Below are positions 26,164 to 34,273 of a stretch of 64,000 nucleotides of DNA, in pieces; position 1 is the first letter of the stretch; every line of letters starts with the position of its first letter. The notes beneath the pieces are model-generated. The model saw only the letters and a program-made list of their open reading frames with translations. It had not been told where the DNA came from and did not search any database. The stretch is from Kaistella soli (GTDB lineage: Bacteria > Bacteroidota > Bacteroidia > Flavobacteriales > Weeksellaceae). Position numbers and translations under genes: made by a program. Location: assembly GCF_019038595.1 (NCBI RefSeq), contig NZ_JAHOPF010000003.1, positions 310,001 through 374,000 of the forward strand, written 5' to 3'.

Positions 26164-26372
26164 TGTTGAATTAAGGAATTAAAAAGATTCAGAGCGATTA
26201 ATATTTAAGAATTACTATAGTTCCTAAACACTAATTTTAAAATTTTTTAATTGTTTTTTGTACTTAAAAAAGTGTTTTACCGACTAAGGAAAAGAACGTT
26301 TTGTGTCTGGTCATGGGAAGTTTCAAATAAAGACGAACTCCCATTATCCGTTCTTTTCAAGTTTTGAATAAA
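26164..26372 (-). promoter_or_regulatory. Structured leader upstream of the RNase E/G gene
   Basis: This stretch between the upstream terminator and the rng start contains nested inverted repeats: outer arms GAAAAGAACG (26289-26298) and CGTTCTTTTC (26349-26358), inner arms ATGGGA (26313-26318) and TCCCAT (26339-26344). It could fold as a stem in the rng transcript. No open frame is supported here. Confidence 0.45.
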
Positions 26373-26421
26373 ACAAAAATATAGCTGGTGAAGTTTTATA
26401 AATATAAAAACACCAACTATA
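26373..26421 (-). terminator. Terminator after the small basic protein gene
   Basis: Arms at 26380-26390 and 26411-26421 pair over 11 bases on the minus-strand RNA, with one G-U that would be a C-A mismatch on the plus strand, followed by TTTTTGTTTTA. The wobble indicates minus-strand use. Confidence 0.7.
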
Positions 26422-26446
26422 TTGTTATATTGTAATCGCGAAGAGA

Positions 26447-26536
26447 TTATTTTTTCTTGTGTCTGTTCGCTCTTCTTCGTTTTTTTCTTTTGTGAGTTGC
26501 AACTTTGTGTCTCTTTCTTTTCTTTCCGCTTGGCAT
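26447..26536 (-). CDS. 29-residue AURKAIP1/COX24-like small basic protein (ribosomal, mS38-like)
   Basis: The 29-codon frame MPSGKKRKRHK...NRHKKK is almost entirely Lys, Arg and His. It matches the short bacterial proteins annotated with the AURKAIP1/COX24 C-terminal domain (DUF1713), related to mitochondrial ribosomal protein mS38. Similar peptides are conserved next to HU and RNase G in Bacteroidota. The role is inferred to be ribosome-associated. It lies 44 bases downstream of the HU gene on the same strand, followed by a terminator, and is easily missed because of its size. Confidence 0.85.
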   Translation of the reverse strand: MPSGKKRKRHKVATHKRKKRRRANRHKKK

Positions 26537-26580
26537 AATTTAAAAATTTTTAATTTGTAACTTATATTCTTTTCAGTTAA

Positions 26581-26871
26581 TTATTTTATTGCTACTTTGG
26601 TTTTTACCTTTTCTACAAACGTTTTAGATGGTTTAAAAGCCGGTATATTGTGAGCTGGGATTTCGATTGCTGTGTTTTTAGAAATATTCCTTCCCGTTTT
26701 TGCTGCTCTGGTTTTAATCACGAATGATCCAAACCCCCTTAAATAAACATTGTCGCCATTATACATTGAAGTTCTGATTTCCTGCATGAACGCCTCTACA
26801 ACTTTCTGTGTTTCATTCTTTTCAGTTCCCAATTTATTTGAGATGGTGTTCACCAATTCTGCCTTTGTCAT
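26581..26871 (-). CDS. HU/IHF family DNA-binding protein
   Basis: A 96-residue HU-fold protein: helical N-terminus MTKAELVNTISNKLG, the GFGSFVIKTRAAKTGRN arm region (family pattern GFGxF...R..R.GRNP), and C-terminal PAFKPSKTFVEKVK. The usual Pro at the arm tip after GRN is replaced by Ile-Ser. It bends and compacts DNA as a dimer. A -7 box lies about 30 bases upstream. Confidence 0.95.
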   Translation of the reverse strand: MTKAELVNTISNKLGTEKNETQKVVEAFMQEIRTSMYNGDNVYLRGFGSFVIKTRAAKTGRNISKNTAIEIPAHNIPAFKPSKTFVEKVKTKVAIK

Positions 26872-26900
26872 TTCCTTTATTTATTTATATTTTTGGTGTG

Positions 26901-26908
26901 CAAATATA
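26901..26908 (-). promoter_or_regulatory. -7 box for the HU gene
   Basis: TATATTTG on the minus strand fits TAnnTTTG, 29 bases before the HU start and 10 bases from the divergent mutY start, so both promoters share a very short region. Confidence 0.55.
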
Positions 26909-26918
26909 AGAACATTTT

Positions 26919-27950
26919 TTGAAAAGTAAAAAACAAAATGCTGATTTTCTTCACGTTGGTAGAAAACTGCTTGCCTGGTATAAAATACACGGAAGGGATT
27001 TGCCTTTCCGGAATACGGATGATCCATACAAGATTTGGATTTGCGAAATTATTTTTCAGCAAACCCGTATTGAACAGGGATTGAATCATTATAATAATTT
27101 CATTAAAAGATTTCCCGATGTAGAGACTTTAGCGAATGCAGAAAATGACGAAGTTTTACTTTACTGGAAAGGACTCGGCTATTATTCCAGAGCGCTGAAT
27201 CTTCATAAAGCCTCGCTGCAGATCATGCACGAATTTAATGGAAAATTTCCGGAGCATTATGATGATATTCTGCAGTTGAAAGGCGTGGGAAAATATACGG
27301 CGGCGGCAATTTCCAGCATTTGTTTCGGAGCGAAAATCCCGGCGGTTGACGGTAATTTTTACCGCGTTTTATCCCGTGTTTTTGCTGACGATTTTGATGT
27401 TTCGAACTCAAAAGCGTTCAACTATTTTTCGGAATTGGCTTTTAGAATGATGCCTGAAAATGAAGCAGGACATTTCAATGAAGCGATGATGGATTTGGGT
27501 TCTGAAATCTGCAGGCCGAAAAATCCGAAATGTGACAGCTGTCCTTTAAATACAGATTGTGCTGCTATTAATTTGGGAAAAGTTCAGGATTTTCCTGTCA
27601 AATCCAAAAAAATAAAACCGACAGATCTTGTACTGGAGTATTATTTTGTAGAATTTGGAAATCAGTTTTTGATCCGGCAGAGAAAAGAAGATTTCATCTG
27701 GAAAAAACTGTATGAATTTCCTTCAGAAATTCCTTCCGAATTTAAGTCATTCATCGTTGGGGAAAAAACGGTTTCTCATAAACTTACGCACAAAAATCTG
27801 ACGATACATATATACAAGGTCATTTTGCCTTCTAAGGAAAGCTTTGAAAATTTTGCCGAAAGCGGCGGTTTTATTATTACGGATTTGGAAAATTCCCATC
27901 AGAAATCTTTCCCGAAGCCGCTTGAAAATTATTTGAACAGAATTGAGTAA
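26919..27950 (+). CDS. mutY: A/G-specific adenine glycosylase MutY
   Basis: A 343-residue base-excision enzyme removing A mispaired with 8-oxoG. Helix-hairpin-helix: LKGVGKYTAAAI, followed by the catalytic Asp in AVDGNFYRVLSR. The iron-sulfur motif is C-x6-C-x2-C-x5-C (CRPKNPKCDSCPLNTDC). The C-terminal NUDIX-like domain (residues about 230-343) recognises 8-oxoG. There is no ATG before the conserved region; TTG at 26919 is the likely start. It is divergent from the HU gene. Confidence 0.93.
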   Translation: MKSKKQNADFLHVGRKLLAWYKIHGRDLPFRNTDDPYKIWICEIIFQQTRIEQGLNHYNNFIKRFPDVETLANAENDEVLLYWKGLGYYSRALNLHKASLQIMHEFNGKFPEHYDDILQLKGVGKYTAAAISSICFGAKIPAVDGNFYRVLSRVFADDFDVSNSKAFNYFSELAFRMMPENEAGHFNEAMMDLGSEICRPKNPKCDSCPLNTDCAAINLGKVQDFPVKSKKIKPTDLVLEYYFVEFGNQFLIRQRKEDFIWKKLYEFPSEIPSEFKSFIVGEKTVSHKLTHKNLTIHIYKVILPSKESFENFAESGGFIITDLENSHQKSFPKPLENYLNRIE

Positions 27951-28021
27951 CAGCTGTTTAACTTTTCATTTAAATATCATCTAAATTGAAAGCAGTTAAC
28001 CTTACGTAACTGTTTTAAACT

Positions 28022-28085
28022 GACTTAGGAATCTCATAGGATTGAATGATTGATAACACAAAACAGTGATTCCTAAGTCTTTTTA
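28022..28085 (+). terminator. Long-loop inverted repeat after mutY
   Basis: Perfect 12-base arms GACTTAGGAATC (28022-28033) and GATTCCTAAGTC (28068-28079) around a 34-base loop, followed by T5. It may be the mutY terminator; the long loop also fits a small decayed insertion. Confidence 0.55.
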
Positions 28086-28178
28086 TTTGAATTAATTATT
28101 CAGAAACCTCAAAATTCCTGCGAAATCAATACGAAACTGTCCGATTGATTTCCACTTCGAAATCTCAAATCTAATTTG

Positions 28179-28186
28179 TACTTTTG
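28179..28186 (+). promoter_or_regulatory. -7 box directly before gldD
   Basis: TACTTTTG fits TAnnTTTG and ends 4 bases before the gldD ATG, so the transcript would begin at or next to the start codon. Confidence 0.45.
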
Positions 28187-28190
28187 CGAA

Positions 28191-28745
28191 ATGTTTAAAA
28201 AACTCATTTTCACTTTTTTAGGATTTGTTTTATTTTCCTGTAGCAAGGAAACACAGCCGAAACCTTCCGGTGAACTTAGACTGGAATATCCACAGCCCAA
28301 ATATCAGGTATTTTCATCGCCCTGTAATTTCAGTTTTGAGTATTCTGATTATGCACAGATCAAAAATGCAAAAAACGCCTGCTGGTATTATATCGATTAT
28401 CCGAAAATGAAGGCAAAAGTATTTATTACTTACTTTCCTGTGAAAAATGATTTTCTGCTGCACGTGAAAGAATCCGAAAAGATGGTTTACGAACATACAA
28501 TTAAGGCGAGTTCTATCGATACGAAGTCTTTCAGTTATCCTGAACGCAGGGTTTTCGGAAATTTTTATGAACTGAAAGGTCCTACAGCATCCAATCTTCA
28601 GTTTTTTGTGACTGATTCCACAAGGCATTATGTGACCGCAAATTTATATTTCAACTCAAGGCCAAAACCTGATTCGCTGGCGCCCGCTGTAGATTATATC
28701 AAAAAAGACCTGCTGCATCTGATCGATACTTTTGAATGGAAGTAA
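28191..28745 (+). CDS. gldD: Gliding motility lipoprotein GldD
   Basis: A 184-residue lipoprotein (signal ending LFSC, Cys at about 17). The body matches GldD: LRLEYPQPKYQ, then CWYYIDYPKMKAKVFITYFPV, and FYELKGPTASNLQFFVTDS. GldD is required for gliding and for stable type IX secretion in Flavobacterium, in the envelope. The start at ATG 28191 fits the lipoprotein signal; the longer version would include the -7 box. In Flavobacterium it lies in a mutY-ssb-gldE-gldD group; here ssb and gldE are absent between mutY and gldD. Confidence 0.93.
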   Translation: MFKKLIFTFLGFVLFSCSKETQPKPSGELRLEYPQPKYQVFSSPCNFSFEYSDYAQIKNAKNACWYYIDYPKMKAKVFITYFPVKNDFLLHVKESEKMVYEHTIKASSIDTKSFSYPERRVFGNFYELKGPTASNLQFFVTDSTRHYVTANLYFNSRPKPDSLAPAVDYIKKDLLHLIDTFEWK

Positions 28746-28803
28746 AAATCCGGAAAACTCAGGAATAAATTCAAATACTATTAATATTAAATAAAACATA
28801 TAC

Positions 28804-29724
28804 ATGAAACTTTTAGTCGTTGGTTCTGTCGCTTTTGACGCTATTGAAACCCCTTTTGGGAAAACAGATAAAATTTTGGGAGGTGCTGCAACATATATTG
28901 GAATCGCAGCTTCCATTCTTAACGTAAAATCAGGAATTGTTTCCGTTGTAGGCGGCGATTTTCCGCAGTCTGATTTAGATATGCTTACCGATAAAGGCGT
29001 AAATATCGAAGGAATTGAAATCGTAAAAGACGGAAAAACTTTTTTCTGGAGCGGAAAATACCACAATGACCTGAATTCTAGAGATACTTTGGTAACGGAA
29101 GTAAATGTTTTGGAAAATTTCGATCCTAAAATTCCGGATTCCATGCAGGATTCTGAAATTTTACTTTTAGGAAACCTTCATCCTGGTGTTCAGCTTTCTG
29201 TTCTTGAAAAAATGAAAGAGCGTCCGAAACTGGTGATTTTGGATACCATGAATTTCTGGATGGATTCTGCCTGGGACACTTTAATGCTGATGATTGCCAA
29301 GACCGATGTCATCACGATCAACGATGAAGAAGCAAGACAGCTTTCAGGAGAATATTCTTTAGTAAAAGCTGCGAAGAAAATTCACGCCATGGGACCTGAT
29401 TTTGTCATCATTAAAAAAGGAGAGCACGGTGCATTGCTTTTCCACGAAGGAAAAATATTTGCTATTCCTGCGCTTCCTTTAGAAGAGGTTTTCGATCCAA
29501 CCGGAGCGGGAGATACTTTCGCCGGCGGTTTTGCTTCCTATCTTGCTAAAAAAGAAGATTTCAGTTTTGAGACGATGAAATCTGCATTGATTGTTGGCTC
29601 AGCAATGGCCTCATTCACGGTAGAAAAATTCGGGACAGAAAAACTGCAGGAAGTAACTGAAACCGAAATGATCGCCCGTATCAAAAATTTCAAAGAATTA
29701 ACTACTTTCGAGGTAGAAGTTTAA
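28804..29724 (+). CDS. PfkB family sugar/nucleoside kinase
   Basis: A 306-residue ribokinase-like enzyme. The N-terminal glycine pair is in KILGGAATYIGIAAS; the C-terminal PfkB signature is DPTGAGDTFAGGF with the catalytic Asp. It phosphorylates a sugar or nucleoside with ATP; the substrate cannot be fixed from sequence. It follows gldD by 58 bases and precedes two PPIC isomerases on the same strand, an arrangement I read as housekeeping. Confidence 0.88.
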   Translation: MKLLVVGSVAFDAIETPFGKTDKILGGAATYIGIAASILNVKSGIVSVVGGDFPQSDLDMLTDKGVNIEGIEIVKDGKTFFWSGKYHNDLNSRDTLVTEVNVLENFDPKIPDSMQDSEILLLGNLHPGVQLSVLEKMKERPKLVILDTMNFWMDSAWDTLMLMIAKTDVITINDEEARQLSGEYSLVKAAKKIHAMGPDFVIIKKGEHGALLFHEGKIFAIPALPLEEVFDPTGAGDTFAGGFASYLAKKEDFSFETMKSALIVGSAMASFTVEKFGTEKLQEVTETEMIARIKNFKELTTFEVEV

Positions 29725-29796
29725 TTTTCAGGCACAAAAATCTCAATTATTCATTCAATTTGAATTAATCTTCACTATTATAAAGAAGACATAAAT

Positions 29797-31626
29797 ATGA
29801 AAAAATTATTTGCTTTCATGATGTTGGCGAGTGTGGGAAGCGCAATGTCCGCCCAATATATGATCATCGGAAAAGACAGTATTTCGCTTGCCGATTTCAA
29901 GAAAGAATACGAGTACGGTTTAAAGAACAGCGGTATCGAAAAAACCATTAAATCTACAGAAGATTTTATATTGCTTCAGCAGTTTGCTGCCGGTAACAAG
30001 GTGGATACCACGGCGTCTTTCCGGGAAAAAATGATGAACAGGGAAGGCGATCTGAGAGCGCAGTTTTTTTATCCGAAACAGGTTGTAGATCCGGTTCTGA
30101 ATGAATACCTGAAAGACAGCCAGACTGAAAAGCAGGTGCAGATTTTTATGGTGCAGAAGACAGAAGGCGACAAAAATAATTACCAGCAGATCTACAACGA
30201 TGTAAAATCTGGGAAAATGACGATGGAAGATGCCATTACCAAATACACCAAGGGCGGCCCGAAAGGAATTTTCATCAAACCCGGAAGTGTGGATAACGGT
30301 TTATATGCGGAACTGAAAGCATTGCCTGATAATTCTTTAACAAAACTTCAGAATACGTCTTCGTATGTTGCATTTGCCAAAGTAATCAGCTCAAGACCGA
30401 GTTTGGGATATATGGTTTTCGGAACAATGTCCTATCCTAAAAATGCGGATGCAGAGGCGATGAAAACCAAAATTTATACAGATCTAAAAGCCGGAAAAAG
30501 CTTTCAGGAAGTAGCCAAATTATACGGTGCCAATGAACATGAAAAGGAAAACGGAGGAGTGGTAATGGGATCGCCGACGCTGCCTGATGAAGTGTATGAA
30601 GTTTTCAAAGGGAAAAAATCAGGGTTTTACTCGCCGGAACCTTTCCTGTTCGGAGAAAATTATTTTGTATTTAATATTTACAACGTAGAACCTTATGTGT
30701 TAACGGATAAAAACCGGGAGTTTTTTCTGAAAGACATGAACGGTTCACTCTATGGCGAACATCTTCAGGATAAAATGATTGCCTATTTAAAATCTGATCC
30801 CACTTACAAAGAGTTTCCGGAATTTCAGAATGTGAAGAAATCCTATCAGATTTTCAATGCGGCAAAAGATAATACCGTTCTTTACCAGTACAGAAATCAC
30901 CAGACGACGGTGGGAGACCTTAAGAAACTGATCGCCGACAAGAAAAGTGAGGCCGAAAAACTTTCACCTGCTTTCTGGAGTGAAGCAATGTCTGGAGCGA
31001 ATACTCAGGACTTGATGAGATTTTACAGCCTTGATTTTACCAGTCAGAAAGACATTAAAAAACAGCTTAATGATTTCAGAAAAGGACTTTATTCCGACTA
31101 TATCTTTTCAAAATATCTGAATGAAGAAATTGCAAAACATCCGGAATGGCTGACTGAATATTACAATAAAAACAAACAGAAATATGTTTGGGGAAACAGA
31201 GCCGAAGGCAGAGTAGCGATTATTGCTGATGAAAAACTCAATAAAGAAATCGAGAAAGACATTAAAAACCCTAAAAACTGGGAAACCCTTAAAGCTAAAT
31301 ATTACGGAAAACTGAACGATAAAAAACAGATTCTGGTACATTTCGAAAAAGGAGAGATGTCCGAAGATGCAGATGTTTTCACGAAATATAAAGTGCCTTT
31401 CAAAACCGGCGTTCATCAGACGAAGATGGAAGAACGGTCTTTAGTGATTGCCATTGACAGGATTCTTCCGCCAACTCAGATGACAGAAGTAGAGTCTGAG
31501 GAACTTCTTAAAGATGCGGTGACTGAAGAAAAACTCAGAGAAATGATCACATTGCAGAAATCGAAGACCAATATTGTCATTCAGCCCGAATTCATGAAAG
31601 ATTTGGAAAAGAATTTTAAGAAATAA
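29797..31626 (+). CDS. Periplasmic PPIC-type peptidyl-prolyl isomerase (long form)
   Basis: A 609-residue secreted protein with a signal peptide ending AMSA. It contains two weak parvulin-like regions: about residues 100-190 (YNDVKSGKMTMEDAITKYTKGGPKG) and 200-310 (FQEVAKLYGANEHEKENGGVVMGSPTLPDEVY). The C-terminal half is Lys/Glu-rich and helical. It probably works as an envelope chaperone or foldase for outer-membrane or T9SS cargo. The SurA-like gene follows 59 bases later, making a chaperone pair. Parvulin key residues are not all obvious, so catalytic activity is uncertain. Confidence 0.82.
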   Translation: MKKLFAFMMLASVGSAMSAQYMIIGKDSISLADFKKEYEYGLKNSGIEKTIKSTEDFILLQQFAAGNKVDTTASFREKMMNREGDLRAQFFYPKQVVDPVLNEYLKDSQTEKQVQIFMVQKTEGDKNNYQQIYNDVKSGKMTMEDAITKYTKGGPKGIFIKPGSVDNGLYAELKALPDNSLTKLQNTSSYVAFAKVISSRPSLGYMVFGTMSYPKNADAEAMKTKIYTDLKAGKSFQEVAKLYGANEHEKENGGVVMGSPTLPDEVYEVFKGKKSGFYSPEPFLFGENYFVFNIYNVEPYVLTDKNREFFLKDMNGSLYGEHLQDKMIAYLKSDPTYKEFPEFQNVKKSYQIFNAAKDNTVLYQYRNHQTTVGDLKKLIADKKSEAEKLSPAFWSEAMSGANTQDLMRFYSLDFTSQKDIKKQLNDFRKGLYSDYIFSKYLNEEIAKHPEWLTEYYNKNKQKYVWGNRAEGRVAIIADEKLNKEIEKDIKNPKNWETLKAKYYGKLNDKKQILVHFEKGEMSEDADVFTKYKVPFKTGVHQTKMEERSLVIAIDRILPPTQMTEVESEELLKDAVTEEKLREMITLQKSKTNIVIQPEFMKDLEKNFKK

Positions 31627-31673
31627 TTATAATAAAAAATGCAGGTTATTTCGTTTAGAATGATAATTTTGCA

Positions 31674-31681
31674 AATCGTTA
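31674..31681 (+). promoter_or_regulatory. -7 box before the SurA-like gene
   Basis: TAATTTTG fits TAnnTTTG and ends 4 bases before the first ATG of the 31686 gene. Confidence 0.45.
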
Positions 31682-31685
31682 AAAA

Positions 31686-33059
31686 ATGGATATGAACAAG
31701 AAAATAAAATTTGCGCTTCTTTTTACCTTTATTTTTGCCTTTTTCGGGATAAAAATGAATGCACAGCATAAAGCCGGAGATTTAGTAGACGGCATTGCAG
31801 TGGTAGTAGGAAACGAAATTATTTTGGAATCAGATATTGAGGATCAGGCCAACTACGCTAAACAGCAGGGTGCAAATGTTGCTGACAAATGCGAGTTTGT
31901 TGAAAGTATCATCAACAACAAACTTTTGATCTACGAAGCCAAAAGAGATACGCTCATCGAAAACCGTTCTGCAGCAATTAAAGAAAACGCAGGCCAGAAA
32001 TACAACCAGATTCTTGGTCAGTTCCCCGATGAAAAAACAATGCTTGCTGCTTACAAGTTCCGTACGTCGTATGAAATGAAAAATGCCATTGAAAAAATTG
32101 ATACCGATAATTACTACGGACAGATGAAATACGGCAGAATCACCGATAAAGCCGACGTAACTCCAAACGAAGTAACCGATTTTTTCAACACTTATAAATT
32201 TCAGCTTCCGGAAGTAAAAGATGAGGTGAGTCTGTCCCAGATCACGATGTATCCTAAGCTGACCGATGCCCATAAAGATGAAATCATTGCGCGTTTAAAC
32301 AAAATAAAAAAAGATATTTTAGCCGGCGAAACTTTCGAAAGCCAGGCGCGGATTTATTCCGAAGACCCGGGATCTGCTGCAAACGGCGGTTTGTACAGTA
32401 ATATTTCAAAAGGAAAAATGGTGAAGCCTTTCGAGGCTGCCGCTCTTAATCTTCAGGAAGGCGAATTGTCCGATCCGGTAGAGTCTGAGTTTGGATATCA
32501 TTTAATTCAGTTGGTGAAGAAGAGCGGGAAAATGTATGACGCCCGTCACATCCTTCTGAAAGCTGAACCGAATGCCGATGAAATTGCGACCGCAAAAAAA
32601 GAACTCGACAGCATCAGAACTTTAATTCTTGACGGAAAATTAACCTTTAAAGAAGCAGCCTACAGATTTTCTGACGACAAAAAAACAAAATTCAACGCAG
32701 GAATTCTTACCTCTGAAGACGGTTCCGATAAAATGGAAAAACTGAATCTTCCGCCTACCGTTTCCTATCAGATCGCAGGTCACAATAAAGGGGATATTAC
32801 CGATGTTTTCCAGGAGACCATTCAGCAGGACAAAAAAGTCGTAAGCATTGTGAAAATAGACGATGTGATTGCTGCCCACCAGTTGGATATTGCGACGGAT
32901 TACGACAGAATCAAGCAAATGGCGCTCAACAAAAAGAAAAACGAAATGGTCGAAAAATGGGTGAAAGAAAAATTACCAAGCGTATTTATTTCAATCAACA
33001 ACCGTTATAAAGACTGTACTTTCAAAACCGACTGGCGCAAAAGTGCTGACGGTAAATAA
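31686..33059 (+). CDS. SurA-like periplasmic peptidyl-prolyl isomerase
   Basis: A 457-residue secreted chaperone: signal peptide ending KMNAQ, a SurA N-terminal helical domain (residues about 30-170, with VDGIAVVVGNEIILESDIED), then two parvulin domains: first DPGSAANGGLYSNISKG...VESEFGYHLIQL, second DARHILLKAEPN...DDKKTKFNAG. This layout matches SurA. It would escort beta-barrel proteins to the outer membrane. The ATG six bases downstream (31692) is an alternative start. Confidence 0.9.
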   Translation: MDMNKKIKFALLFTFIFAFFGIKMNAQHKAGDLVDGIAVVVGNEIILESDIEDQANYAKQQGANVADKCEFVESIINNKLLIYEAKRDTLIENRSAAIKENAGQKYNQILGQFPDEKTMLAAYKFRTSYEMKNAIEKIDTDNYYGQMKYGRITDKADVTPNEVTDFFNTYKFQLPEVKDEVSLSQITMYPKLTDAHKDEIIARLNKIKKDILAGETFESQARIYSEDPGSAANGGLYSNISKGKMVKPFEAAALNLQEGELSDPVESEFGYHLIQLVKKSGKMYDARHILLKAEPNADEIATAKKELDSIRTLILDGKLTFKEAAYRFSDDKKTKFNAGILTSEDGSDKMEKLNLPPTVSYQIAGHNKGDITDVFQETIQQDKKVVSIVKIDDVIAAHQLDIATDYDRIKQMALNKKKNEMVEKWVKEKLPSVFISINNRYKDCTFKTDWRKSADGK

Positions 33060-33065
33060 AATTTT

Positions 33066-33091
33066 AAACTCTGCATTTTGCAGAGTTTTTT
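33066..33091 (+). terminator. Terminator after the SurA-like gene
   Basis: Perfect arms AAACTCTGCA / TGCAGAGTTT with a 3-base loop and a T-run. Confidence 0.85.
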
Positions 33092-33200
33092 ATTTGGGAG
33101 CATGAAGAGTTCCGCTTCTCCCAAATCTGTACCCGCTTTTCGCTATATCTTTTTTGGTGGCTTCGGGAGCCTCAGCCACCAAAAAAGGATGCCGCTGCAA
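33092..33200. repeat. Intergenic hairpin repeat, copy B
   Basis: Hairpin ATTTGGGAG / CTCCCAAAT (33092-33100, 33118-33126), then CGCTATATC (33141-33149), a 13-base inverted repeat (33150-33162, 33174-33186), then GGATGCCGCT (33187-33196). The order of parts is the same as in copy A at 8641-8760, but both hairpins have different arm sequences. Confidence 0.75.
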
Positions 33201-33274
33201 TCGGGGCTATAGGAAAGGTTGGTTTTTCTTCCGAAAGATTTCCGGCTTTCTCATTAATTTTTTAAATTTACGAC

Positions 33275-34258
33275 ATGAGCAATTTTATCCATTTCGGGAT
33301 CGCCGAAAAAATGTACCGTGAAGACCAGAATAAAGTCAATGAGTTATTCAATATCAAATATCCCATCATTCAGGGCGGGATGATTTGGCATTCCGGCTGG
33401 CGTTTGGCTTCTGCGGTGTCAAATAACGGCGGTTTGGGTTTAATTGGAGCGGGAAGTATGTATCCCGATATTCTGCGAGAAAACATCCGTAAATGTAAGG
33501 CAGCGACCGACAAACCTTTCGGCGTAAATGTGCCGATGCTTTATCCTAATCTGGATGAAGTCATTAAGATCATTCTGGAAGAAGGCGTGAAAATCGTTTT
33601 CACTTCTGCCGGAAACCCAAAAACTTATACCGAAACCTTACAGAAAGAAGGGTTGAAGGTCGCTCACGTTGTTTCCTCCACCAAATTCGCCATAAAATGT
33701 GAAGATGCCGGTGTAGATGCAATTGTTGCAGAAGGTTTTGAAGCTGGCGGCCATAACGGAAGAGATGAAACCACTACATTCTGTCTGATTCCGAATGTCA
33801 AAAAACACATTTCAAAACCACTGATTGCAGCGGGCGGAATTGGCCTCGGTTCTCAGATGAAAGCGGCAATGATCCTCGGAGCAGACGGTGTTCAGATTGG
33901 TTCCCGGTTTGCCGCGACTGAAGAGGCAAGTTCTCATGAAAACTTCAAGAACAAAGTAATTTCGCTGAATGAAGGCGACACCCAGCTCACTTTAAAAGAA
34001 TTGGCTCCTGTCCGTCTGATCAAAAATAATTTTTTCTACGATCTGGAAAGGCTTTACGAAACTGGCCGCGATGTGGAAGCACTGAAAGAAACCCTCGGAA
34101 GAGCCCGTGCAAAACGCGGAATGTTCGAAGGTGACCTTGATCAGGGCGAGCTTGAAATTGGACAGGTTTCTGCACTGATCGACGAGATTCTTCCGGTAGA
34201 AAAAGTCTTTCAGAAACTTCTGAAAGAATTTAGAGATGCCAGTTTCATCGATTTTTAA
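33275..34258 (+). CDS. NAD(P)H-dependent flavin oxidoreductase / nitronate monooxygenase family
   Basis: A 327-residue FMN TIM-barrel protein of the 2-nitropropane dioxygenase / FabK group: YPIIQGGMIWHSGWRLA at the start, GLGLIGAGSM, the His-containing EAGGHNGRDE, and the phosphate-binding IAAGGIGLGSQ with GADGVQIGSRF. Members oxidise alkyl nitronates or act as enoyl-ACP reductase (FabK); the two are hard to separate by eye. It is a single gene, convergent with the formate-tetrahydrofolate ligase gene. Confidence 0.9.
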   Translation: MSNFIHFGIAEKMYREDQNKVNELFNIKYPIIQGGMIWHSGWRLASAVSNNGGLGLIGAGSMYPDILRENIRKCKAATDKPFGVNVPMLYPNLDEVIKIILEEGVKIVFTSAGNPKTYTETLQKEGLKVAHVVSSTKFAIKCEDAGVDAIVAEGFEAGGHNGRDETTTFCLIPNVKKHISKPLIAAGGIGLGSQMKAAMILGADGVQIGSRFAATEEASSHENFKNKVISLNEGDTQLTLKELAPVRLIKNNFFYDLERLYETGRDVEALKETLGRARAKRGMFEGDLDQGELEIGQVSALIDEILPVEKVFQKLLKEFRDASFIDF

Positions 34259-34273
34259 ATTTCCATTTCCGAA

